A stretch of DNA of 64,000 bases from Candidatus Saccharimonadota bacterium (GTDB lineage Bacteria; Patescibacteriota; Saccharimonadia; Saccharimonadales; Saccharimonadaceae), in assembly GCA_030530425.1 (NCBI GenBank), contig JAUMVA010000002.1, forward strand, positions 43,960-107,959, read 5' to 3'. Of this stretch, positions 15,547 to 23,771 are shown in pieces (within the stretch, counting starts at the first letter, position 1; every line of letters starts with the position of its first letter). The notes beneath the pieces are model-generated. The model was not told the DNA's origin and ran no database searches. It saw only the letters and a list, made by a program, of their open reading frames with translations. Position numbers and translations under genes: made by a program.

Positions 15547-18254
15547 AGCGAATGATAAGTAAATTTTATATAGCGCTATTGTTGATTTTTTTCTTTAAAA
15601 TAATGATAATCAATCAGGCTAACGCCGCTCTCGCTGAGCCGGATCCGATAGGTGATGAAATTTACCAATTTATAAAAAGTAAAAGTATAAATATAGTCCA
15701 ACTTGGTGATTCATATTCGGCTGGTAATGGGGCGAGCGGTTATGAATTATACCCGACTTGGTGTCACCGTAATAATCAAAATTGGGGATCTCAATTCGTT
15801 CAAATGCTGCGGGAGCGAGGAGTCGCTGTGAATTATATGAATTATGCTTGCTCTGGTGCAAAAATAGAACATCTGTTTTCTAGTCAATGGAGTGACGGTA
15901 AAATATATTCACACTATATTAATTCTGATCGTAAATTAACTCCTGAAGAAGCAGCGGCTAAAATACCTAATTTATGTTGGAATGGAAAACCTAAGTATGA
16001 GAGGCATAAGATGGCAAATACTAGCTATTGGGTTGAAGCCAGTAGAGGTCGTCAATCTGTTAAAAAATTAAAAAATCTAACAAGAAATAAAGTTGAATAT
16101 ACTTGTTCAACAGAAGTTGCTTTGCAGTCGTCTATTAATAATATTGGTACCGCTGACTTGATTTTAATGACTCTTGGTGGCAATGATTTAAATTTTGGAA
16201 AACTAGTTGAAAAATGTTTTGTCCAGATTCCAAACGTTAGAGATATAAATAATTGTAATAAATTGATTGCAAGTACAAAAAGGTACATAAAGGGTAAAAG
16301 AACTAAAGAGGATGAAGGCTTATTCGACGGAAAAACTTATGAGCAATATTATTACGATAAACTTGATGAATTAATAAAGAAATTGAAACCTGACGCAAAA
16401 TTGATACTAGCTGGCTATCCACCAATCATCGATGGGACTCATCCATTGCCTGATATTAAGCAAAATATACAGATAGTCAGAGAATACCAGGTTAAATTAA
16501 ATGGACTTCAGTCTAGAATTGTTAATCGTTTACAGCAGAAGTATCCTAATCGCGTACAATTTATTGGGCAAATTTTAGAACATTTTCAAGGCCATTCACC
16601 GCACGTATTAACTTTTAATATTTTTTTTGATAGGAATCGTGACAGCTGGCTGCACGATTCTTTGTCATTAGGCTTGAGCGCAAAATGGAAATTATTTCAT
16701 CCTAATCCAACGGGACATGCGGAATATGCAAAGGCGGTGGCAAATAATCAATCACTGATAAAAATAGATGAGTTAACTCTTAACCAATACCCAATTGATG
16801 TAATGTTAATGGTTGACACGAAAAGTAACTACCGTGCGGCGCTTGAATCGGTGAAACTAATTATTAAGCGATTTACTAATGATGATGTTCTAAAAAATGC
16901 AAATTTACGTTTTGGACTGGTGGCAATAAAACCAGATGGAACGGCGGCGCAAATTTTAGCGCCAACTACCGATAAGAGAATGCTATTTAATAAAATCAAA
17001 GATTTGAAACTGATGAATCATCCAATAGTTGAACATTCGTGGCATAGTTTGGCCGAAGCTGTGGACGGTGTCTTAAATACCGATTGGCGTAATGGTGTGC
17101 GCAAAATAGCTTTTTTAGTAACTGATGGACGCTACTCTTATCTTGATACTAAAAACGGGATTAATTTTGATGAATATGTGCAATTAGCTCATCGCAAGGC
17201 TTATGAACTTGATCCAGTGGAGTTTTATGTGATTGATACCGATGGTCAGTCAAGTGAATCATTAAACAAGCTCATCAATAATGAGAGTCGAGCTATTCTA
17301 ATTAATAACAACTGTAATGACGATGATGATTGTTGGTCAGCCAGTAATTTAGAGTGGCAGATTGATGAGTCAGTCATGAGGAACCTATTCGCTAAACCAT
17401 TTGTGAAGCTAGATGGTGGCGAAAAAATTTTAGGAACCATTGGGCAAACAATCCGTTTTGATGCTGGTGCTTCTTATTCGATAGATAATGATGACCCAAT
17501 TGTCAAATATTACTGGGATTTTAATGATGATGGAAATTACGATTTAGAAACGGTTGAACCATATACTGAATATAACTTTTCGCAACAATTCGATGGTTTT
17601 GTGGCTGTTAAGGCAGAAACGAATTCCGGACAAAGTAACATTGCAACCTTAAAAGTAAATATTCAACGCGATCTTGATGATATTCCAGATAAATTAGATA
17701 ATTGCCCAGATGTCACAAATCAAGATCAATTGGACTACAATTTTGACGGAATTGGTGATGCTTGTGATCCAAAAAAGCCAACTGACGAAATCGAATTGCA
17801 AAAATGGTTGTTAGCGGTGGCTTTATCACATCAAATAAACGATGAGATTACTGAATTGATCAACCAAGGTTATTCTGAAGAGGCTGCTGAACGAATGTTT
17901 TTTGAAAAGAATCCAGAAATTGCTGCTGACTTGGATATAAGCTCGATTCAAAATAAAATTAAAAACGATAACGACAGCATGTCTAACAATAATGTCAAAC
18001 AAACGCTATCAGACAATACGCAACCTAAAAAAACGGATATTAATTCAGATCAGCAATTGTCATCGACATCTACTTTACTAGCCAAGTTATCGCCACGAGA
18101 CGACCCAATCGCTGACACAAATTTAGGTTCAATTATTTCACACGATAAATCATCTCAGGGGCCGTCCAATCATCAATCCTGGAAAATGATAGTGGCGATA
18201 GTAGGTTTTATAATTGTTGGTTGTGGAGTCATTTATCGTAAACTAGTTAAATAA
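15543..18254 (+). CDS. Large surface protein: SGNH hydrolase, VWA-like, PKD and TSP3 domains, C-terminal anchor
   Basis: 903 aa. A signal peptide covers residues 1-29 (cleavage after ANA). An SGNH/GDSL esterase domain (about 45-400) has GDSYSAGNG (Ser nucleophile), an ACSGA block, GGND, and a final HPNPTGH block; the usual Asp three residues before that His is not present. A VWA-like domain (about 415-600) has VDTKSN in place of the metal-site DxSxS, but VTDG is kept. A PKD domain (about 620-710) has YYWDFNDDG, and a thrombospondin type 3 calcium repeat (DKLDNCPD...GDACD) lies near 720-745. A low-complexity region then leads to a C-terminal membrane helix (about 880-897). The protein is therefore exported and anchored. 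An esterase or adhesin role in contact with a host cell is inference. Confidence 0.88.
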   Translation: MKRMISKFYIALLLIFFFKIMIINQANAALAEPDPIGDEIYQFIKSKSINIVQLGDSYSAGNGASGYELYPTWCHRNNQNWGSQFVQMLRERGVAVNYMNYACSGAKIEHLFSSQWSDGKIYSHYINSDRKLTPEEAAAKIPNLCWNGKPKYERHKMANTSYWVEASRGRQSVKKLKNLTRNKVEYTCSTEVALQSSINNIGTADLILMTLGGNDLNFGKLVEKCFVQIPNVRDINNCNKLIASTKRYIKGKRTKEDEGLFDGKTYEQYYYDKLDELIKKLKPDAKLILAGYPPIIDGTHPLPDIKQNIQIVREYQVKLNGLQSRIVNRLQQKYPNRVQFIGQILEHFQGHSPHVLTFNIFFDRNRDSWLHDSLSLGLSAKWKLFHPNPTGHAEYAKAVANNQSLIKIDELTLNQYPIDVMLMVDTKSNYRAALESVKLIIKRFTNDDVLKNANLRFGLVAIKPDGTAAQILAPTTDKRMLFNKIKDLKLMNHPIVEHSWHSLAEAVDGVLNTDWRNGVRKIAFLVTDGRYSYLDTKNGINFDEYVQLAHRKAYELDPVEFYVIDTDGQSSESLNKLINNESRAILINNNCNDDDDCWSASNLEWQIDESVMRNLFAKPFVKLDGGEKILGTIGQTIRFDAGASYSIDNDDPIVKYYWDFNDDGNYDLETVEPYTEYNFSQQFDGFVAVKAETNSGQSNIATLKVNIQRDLDDIPDKLDNCPDVTNQDQLDYNFDGIGDACDPKKPTDEIELQKWLLAVALSHQINDEITELINQGYSEEAAERMFFEKNPEIAADLDISSIQNKIKNDNDSMSNNNVKQTLSDNTQPKKTDINSDQQLSSTSTLLAKLSPRDDPIADTNLGSIISHDKSSQGPSNHQSWKMIVAIVGFIIVGCGVIYRKLVK

Positions 18255-18267
18255 GAACATTTTTCTA

Positions 18268-18296
18268 TTGCATTTACAATGAAAATATGGTATAAT
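18268..18296 (+). promoter_or_regulatory. Promoter of the zinc-ribbon gene
   Basis: TTGCAT, 17 bases, TATAAT preceded by TGG. The leader is about 60 bases and ends in AAGGAGGG. Confidence 0.65.
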
Positions 18297-18365
18297 AAAA
18301 AAGTGTGATTGTTTAGAAATCGCAAGCAACTAATAAAACGTTAATCTTGAAAAGGAGGGAACACT

Positions 18366-18620
18366 ATGTTCGATTTTGATGGAAACGAGATCGTATGCCC
18401 AGTGTGTGGTGAGCCGCTGGATTTTATGCTGGATGAGGAAGATGATGATGAAAAAGTAGGGTACTGTCCTAACTGTGATGAGATTCATACATACAGCATA
18501 TTGTTTAAATCTTTCATAGATGACGATGATGAAGATGACGATAACGATGATACAGAATCGTCTTTGATGCATCCGAACGAGAGTTATGATGAGTTTTGTG
18601 ATCATGAAGATTTTGATTAG
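18366..18620 (+). CDS. Small zinc-ribbon protein with acidic tail, 84 aa
   Basis: Two Cys pairs, CPVC (residues 11-14) and CPNC (36-39), form a probable zinc ribbon, followed by a run of Asp/Glu (about 55-65) and an acidic end. No named family is recognised. It is a single-gene unit with its own promoter, a strong ribosome site (AAGGAGGG) and terminator. Zinc-ribbon plus acidic-tail proteins can bind RNA polymerase or nucleic-acid enzymes, but nothing here proves that. Confidence 0.75.
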   Translation: MFDFDGNEIVCPVCGEPLDFMLDEEDDDEKVGYCPNCDEIHTYSILFKSFIDDDDEDDDNDDTESSLMHPNESYDEFCDHEDFD

Positions 18621-18633
18621 TGATTGCAGACTA

Positions 18634-18660
18634 GCCCGTCATTTGACGGGCTTTTATTTG
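18634..18660 (+). terminator. Intrinsic terminator after the zinc-ribbon gene
   Basis: GCCCGTC, loop ATTT, GACGGGC, then TTTTATTTG. Confidence 0.88.
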
Positions 18661-18688
18661 TCTAAATTAAATTTTTACAGGAGCACTT

Positions 18689-18736
18689 ATGTGTTTATTT
18701 GTCTGTGTTTTGTGTATAAAATCATGTTATAATTAA
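18689..18736 (+). CDS. Possible 15-residue Cys-rich leader peptide before dnaE, uncertain
   Basis: ATG at 18689 follows AGGAGC and opens a 15-codon frame with four Cys, ending inside the dnaE promoter region. It could only matter if a transcript enters from upstream. It may be chance. Confidence 0.15.
   Translation: MCLFVCVLCIKSCYN
18725..18733 (+). promoter_or_regulatory. Extended -10 promoter of dnaE
   Basis: TGTTATAAT ends 12 bases before the dnaE ATG, leaving a leader of about six bases with no ribosome site. Confidence 0.5.
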
Positions 18737-18745
18737 TGGTGATTT

Positions 18746-21700
18746 ATGTCAAAAAATAACCTTCAACCTTCTGATTTTGTACACCTACACAATCACACGC
18801 ACTATAGTGTGTTAGATGGGCTAACAAAAGTAAATGAGCTGATTGCGCGGACTAAAGAATTTGGCATGGAAGCTGTGGCAATTACTGATCATGGCACGAT
18901 GTCGGGAGTGCTTGATTTTTACAAAACTGCTAAAGATGCTGGAGTTAAGCCAATTTTAGGAATTGAGGCTTATGTGGCTGAGCGCGGCCGTGAAGATCGC
19001 GACCCACAATTCGACAAAACTCGTTATCATATTACTTTATTAGCCAAGAGTTACAAAGGCTATCAGAATCTGATGGCGTTATCGAGTATTGCTAACCTGG
19101 AAGGTTTTTATTATCGACCACGAATTGATCATCAATTAATGGAAAAATATTCAGAAGATGTGATTTGTTTGTCTGGTTGTGCAAACGGTGAAGTGTCGCA
19201 ACGCTTACGAAAGGGCGATTATGATGGTGCTCGCAAAATGGCAAAGTGGTACCATTCAGTTTATGGTGATAATTTTTATCTTGAGATGCAAGATCACGGA
19301 CATCCTGAATCACCGGCACCGTTTGGCGAGCAGACAATTGTTAATGAAGGTTTAAAAAAACTGGCAAAAGAATTAAATTTGCCACTAGTGGTGACTTGCG
19401 ATGGACATTATTTAAATTTAGCCGATCGTCAAGTACATGAGATTTTACTTTGTGTTGGAACTGGTGCTTATCTCAGTGATACTCGTCGAATGTCGCTTAA
19501 AGACCTTGAGCTATATTTGACTGATCCAAAAGATATTATTGATCGTTGGGGTGATGAATTTCCTGAAGCAATTTTAAACACTAAAAAAATTGCTGAGCAG
19601 TGTAATGTTGATATTACACTTGGTCAAATTTTAATTCCAAAATATCCTTTACCAACGGGTGAGCTTGATGAAAAAAGTTATTTGATGAAACTGGTTTATA
19701 ATGGTGCGGTGGTTCGTTATGCCGAGCCGGGAAAACAGAGTTTTGATAATATTAATGCGGGTAAAACTTTATCAATTAAGGATTGTAAAAAACTAATTCC
19801 TCAAACAGCTCTAGATCGAATGGAAATGGAACTTGAGGTTATTGATCGCATGGGGTATTTCGGTTATTTCTTGATTGTGCAAGATTTTATTAATTGGGGT
19901 CGGCAACAAGGTATTATTTTTGGTCCGGGGCGTGGTTCGGCAGCCGGAGCGATTATTGCTTATTGCTTGCGCATTACCGACCTTGATCCGCTAAAGTATG
20001 ACTTGCTGTTTGAGCGTTTTTTGAATCCTGATCGTATTTCAATGCCAGATATCGATGTTGATATTCAAGATGATCGCCGCGATGAAGTGATTCAATATTG
20101 TGTCGGTAAATATGGTGATGCTAGGGTATCAAACATTGTTACTTTTGGTAAAATGGCAGCCCGCTCGGCCGCTAAAGACGTAGCGCGCGTTCTTGAAATT
20201 CCTTATGCCGAATCTGATCGCTTAAGTAAGATGATTCCATCGTTGGTGCAAGGTAGGCATGTACCGCTGTCAAAAAGTGTGAAAGAAGACCCCGATCTGA
20301 GCGCTGAATATAATGGTAATCCGCAGTCGAAGCAGATTCTCGACTATGCTATGCGTCTCGAGGGGACAATTCGTTCACACGGTGTCCACGCCTGCGGTAT
20401 TGTGATTGCGCCAGATGATTTGGTTAAATATCTACCACTAGAGAAGGCACAAAAGGGCGTGGTTGCTACTCAATTTCCAATGGGACAAGTTGAAGAACTT
20501 GGTCTGCTAAAAATGGACTTTTTAGGTCTGTCGAACTTATCAATCATCAAAAACACTTTACGTATTATCAAAAAAGTTTACAAAACCAATTTAGAAATTG
20601 CTAGCGTACCGTTAGACGATGAAGCGACCTTTAAGTTATTTCAAAGGGGCGATACAACGGGTGTATTTCAGCTAGAATCAGCTGGCATGAAGAAATATCT
20701 TAAAGAATTAGCTCCAACTCATTTTGAGGATATTATTGCTATGGTGGCATTATATCGTCCGGGTCCAATGCAGTTTATTGATTCGTTTATTCGTCGTAAA
20801 CACGGGGAAGAACCAATCACCTACCTGCATGAAAAAATGGAACCAGCTTTGAAAAATACTTATGGTATTTTGGTGTATCAGGAGCAGTTTATGCAGATTT
20901 CAAAGGAGCTGGCTGGCTTTACTGGTGGTCAGGCGGACACATTGCGTAAGGCGGTTGGTAAGAAAAAACTGGACTTAATGGCACAAATTAAGCCGCAGTT
21001 GATTGAGGGGGCGTTAAAAAACTCTGACATTTCACGCCAAAAGATTGAATTATTCTGGGATCAGCTACAAGAATTTGCGAATTACTGTTTTAATAAATCG
21101 CATGCAGCTTGTTATGGTCTAATCGCTTACTGGACAGCTTATTTAAAGGCGCACTATCCAAGCGCATTTATGGCGGCTTTAATGACTAGCGCCAAAGATG
21201 AAACTGAGCGTTTGGCGATTATGATTGCAGAGTGCAATCATGCAAATATCGAGGTGATGGCGCCGGATGTTAATGAAAGTTTCGTTGAGTTTGCGATTGT
21301 GCCTGGTACAAACAAAATTCGCTTTGGTATGGCGGCAGTCAAAGGGGTTGGCGAGGCTATCGTTGAGGAGGTTCTAGAGATTCGTAAAGATGGTAAGTTT
21401 ACTTCAATCGTTGATTTTGCGAAACGAATGGCCGGTTCAAAATTTAATAAAAAAGCTTGGAACTCATTAATTAAAACTGGCGCATTTGACAGTTTTGGTT
21501 ATAGTCGGTCGGACTTGCTTGAAAATCTTGACCGAATACAAGGATATATGTCTAAATGTGCCAAGGAGGCTTTAAGCGGACAATCGGATTTATTTGCGGG
21601 AATGGGAGCTGAAATGTCAGTACCGGATATTGAAATTATTCCTGCTAAAACACCAGCCAGCCAAAAAGAGCAACTGCAATGGGAGCGTGAGTTACTCGGG

Positions 21701-22747
21701 CTGTATATTAGTGCGCATCCATTAGATAAATACGAACAGTTTTTGCGTGAAAAGACCGTTAATCTAGGTGAAATCACGGAATCTCATGACAGTAAAACAA
21801 TGGAAGTTGGTGGCATTTTGACTGAAATCCGCAATATCATAACCAAAAAAGGTGATAAGATGGCTTTTTTGACAATTGAGGATAAATTAAATCATTTCAG
21901 TGTAGTGGTTTTCCCTAAACTTTTTAAGGAGATTGAGGAAATATTAGTTGTAGATAAGGTAATTATGATCAATGGTCGAATTTCTGCTAAAGATCGCGAT
22001 GGTAATCCAGCACCACCGCAGATTATTGCTAATGAAATTACCGAAATCACCGAGCTGATGTTGAGCGAGTTTAATCCAAATTTTCGTAAGAAAAAAACGC
22101 CGCGTGGTAATTATGAAGCGTTTCTTGAGGTAAATGGTGCAAAAAAAATCGGCAGTGACAAGCAAAAAGCGATTGGTCCATCGCCGATTAAATATAATTT
22201 TATTGATCCAGATGAAGAATTGCGACTCGCACGTGAAAAAAAGATGGCGCGTGATGGCGAACTAGAGCCTAATATGTTAACCAAAGAAAATAACAACAAT
22301 AACACTAAACAGGTAGCTTTTAAGTCAGAAGAAGTTGACATTATCGAGATGAACGAGAAAAAACAAACACTAAAAGAATCTAGCGATAGTATAGAAACCA
22401 ATACGGTCGGAACGGACAATGTAATTGATAATCAAAACAAGGCTAAACCTATAACTGATAAGTCTGTAAATATCGGAGAAAAAATCCTTGTAGCTAAAGA
22501 AGGTTCTCTACAAAATCAGCAATCTTCTCGCCTTTATGTGCGATTAATCGATGCGTCAAATCAGAAAAAATTAATCGGTTTACGTCAGAGCTGTTCTAAG
22601 TATCCCGGTTCGGCGACAGTTATTCTTGTTTTGGGTGATGATAGCAATAAAACAGCAATTAAACTACCGTTTGGAGTTGACCTAAATAATGGACTGCTGA
22701 CTGAGCTGACGGCTTTATTTTTAAAGTCGGAACTAGTTATAAAATAA
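18746..22747 (+). CDS. dnaE: DNA polymerase III alpha subunit
   Basis: 1333 aa, somewhat longer than a typical DnaE. It is the replicative polymerase. A PHP domain opens the protein (HLHNHTHYSVLDG near residue 13, CLSGCANGE near 145). The polymerase palm has the PDIDVDIQDDRRDE catalytic Asp motif near 435. The fingers, helix-hairpin-helix and OB-fold (ILTEIRNIITKKG near 1020) follow. Residues about 1140-1250 form a polar, Asn/Lys-rich, probably disordered linker before a small C-terminal domain. That linker explains the extra length. The leader is very short. Confidence 0.96.
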   Translation: MSKNNLQPSDFVHLHNHTHYSVLDGLTKVNELIARTKEFGMEAVAITDHGTMSGVLDFYKTAKDAGVKPILGIEAYVAERGREDRDPQFDKTRYHITLLAKSYKGYQNLMALSSIANLEGFYYRPRIDHQLMEKYSEDVICLSGCANGEVSQRLRKGDYDGARKMAKWYHSVYGDNFYLEMQDHGHPESPAPFGEQTIVNEGLKKLAKELNLPLVVTCDGHYLNLADRQVHEILLCVGTGAYLSDTRRMSLKDLELYLTDPKDIIDRWGDEFPEAILNTKKIAEQCNVDITLGQILIPKYPLPTGELDEKSYLMKLVYNGAVVRYAEPGKQSFDNINAGKTLSIKDCKKLIPQTALDRMEMELEVIDRMGYFGYFLIVQDFINWGRQQGIIFGPGRGSAAGAIIAYCLRITDLDPLKYDLLFERFLNPDRISMPDIDVDIQDDRRDEVIQYCVGKYGDARVSNIVTFGKMAARSAAKDVARVLEIPYAESDRLSKMIPSLVQGRHVPLSKSVKEDPDLSAEYNGNPQSKQILDYAMRLEGTIRSHGVHACGIVIAPDDLVKYLPLEKAQKGVVATQFPMGQVEELGLLKMDFLGLSNLSIIKNTLRIIKKVYKTNLEIASVPLDDEATFKLFQRGDTTGVFQLESAGMKKYLKELAPTHFEDIIAMVALYRPGPMQFIDSFIRRKHGEEPITYLHEKMEPALKNTYGILVYQEQFMQISKELAGFTGGQADTLRKAVGKKKLDLMAQIKPQLIEGALKNSDISRQKIELFWDQLQEFANYCFNKSHAACYGLIAYWTAYLKAHYPSAFMAALMTSAKDETERLAIMIAECNHANIEVMAPDVNESFVEFAIVPGTNKIRFGMAAVKGVGEAIVEEVLEIRKDGKFTSIVDFAKRMAGSKFNKKAWNSLIKTGAFDSFGYSRSDLLENLDRIQGYMSKCAKEALSGQSDLFAGMGAEMSVPDIEIIPAKTPASQKEQLQWERELLGLYISAHPLDKYEQFLREKTVNLGEITESHDSKTMEVGGILTEIRNIITKKGDKMAFLTIEDKLNHFSVVVFPKLFKEIEEILVVDKVIMINGRISAKDRDGNPAPPQIIANEITEITELMLSEFNPNFRKKKTPRGNYEAFLEVNGAKKIGSDKQKAIGPSPIKYNFIDPDEELRLAREKKMARDGELEPNMLTKENNNNNTKQVAFKSEEVDIIEMNEKKQTLKESSDSIETNTVGTDNVIDNQNKAKPITDKSVNIGEKILVAKEGSLQNQQSSRLYVRLIDASNQKKLIGLRQSCSKYPGSATVILVLGDDSNKTAIKLPFGVDLNNGLLTELTALFLKSELVIK

Positions 22748-22754
22748 TAATTGC

Positions 22755-23765
22755 TTAAAATCGACTGCTGTCAATTACATTATCATCACGAATGTCATTA
22801 GGGTGCTGGTCGATGCATGTCTGAAGTTTACGCAATAGCTCATTGCCATCAAAATCGGTACCAATAAATACTAATTCAGTCAGTATATCTTCGTGCTTTT
22901 GCCAATCGGCTCCAGACAGACTGTGTGTTTGACCAACTTTTTGGATTAGGATCTTCTGATTATCAAGTGATTTTTTGCCAAAATACATCCAGCCCTTTAG
23001 TCGATAAACTCCACTGGGTAGATTATTTAAAAATTTAGTTGTAGTAATCGGATCTAATGCTTGGCGTTCGCGAAAAGTAACCGAAATATAGTCGGCGAAA
23101 TGTTCGCGTGGATTTTGTCCGAGTTTTGGTTGGCTGGCATCTGGTAAATCAAGTAATAATTGTGGATTAAATTCAGCATAAGAAGTCTTGATGATCGTTG
23201 AATAGGGATTGACTTCTCGAATTTGAGTTTCGATTGTGGCAATTTCTTCTGGTGACAGAAGATCAATTTTGTTCAGAATAATCAATTTGGCGGCGGTTAA
23301 ATGGCTATGAATTAATTCGGGACGAACTTGAACAAGTTGTTGGAAATTTGCGCCGTCGACAACATAGATAAGATCTAAAAGGCGAATAAATTGATTTTGA
23401 GAATTATAGATAAGCTCCACCATTTGAAGCGGGTTTGAAACTCCGCTAGCCTCAATTAAGATTAAGTCTAATTGGCTGTCGCTGCGAGCTAATTCATTAA
23501 GTGAATCGTCTAGCTCATTAGCTAGTGAACAGCAAATGCAGCCATTTGATAAAGCAATTAACTCACTGGTTGATTGTTCAACTAACATCGCATCGATATT
23601 TAACTTACCAAAATCATTGACAATCACACCAATTTTTAAACCAACAGCATTAGTCAATAATTTATTAATTAAACTAGTTTTTCCAGAACCAAGATGCCCC
23701 GAGATGATAGCCACAGGGATTTGACACGCGGCGATTGTTTGATCAGGAACTGATTTCTGTTTCAT
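22755..23765 (-). CDS. G3E-family GTPase, CobW/ZNG1-like metal chaperone
   Basis: 336 aa. Walker A GHLGSGKTSL (near residue 20), GCICC (the CxCC metal-binding motif, near 75), the ESGVSNP-type switch (EASGVSNP near 105) and NKxD (NKIDLL near 165) place it in the G3E GTPases (CobW, YeiR, YjiA, ZNG1). These deliver zinc or other metals to target enzymes. The C-terminal CobW_C domain is present (about 225-325). It starts six bases after RNase J on the same strand, so it is in the RNase J operon. RNase J is a zinc enzyme, which makes it a plausible client; that link is inference. Confidence 0.88.
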   Translation of the reverse strand: MKQKSVPDQTIAACQIPVAIISGHLGSGKTSLINKLLTNAVGLKIGVIVNDFGKLNIDAMLVEQSTSELIALSNGCICCSLANELDDSLNELARSDSQLDLILIEASGVSNPLQMVELIYNSQNQFIRLLDLIYVVDGANFQQLVQVRPELIHSHLTAAKLIILNKIDLLSPEEIATIETQIREVNPYSTIIKTSYAEFNPQLLLDLPDASQPKLGQNPREHFADYISVTFRERQALDPITTTKFLNNLPSGVYRLKGWMYFGKKSLDNQKILIQKVGQTHSLSGADWQKHEDILTELVFIGTDFDGNELLRKLQTCIDQHPNDIRDDNVIDSSRF

Positions 23766-23771
23766 CTTGAT

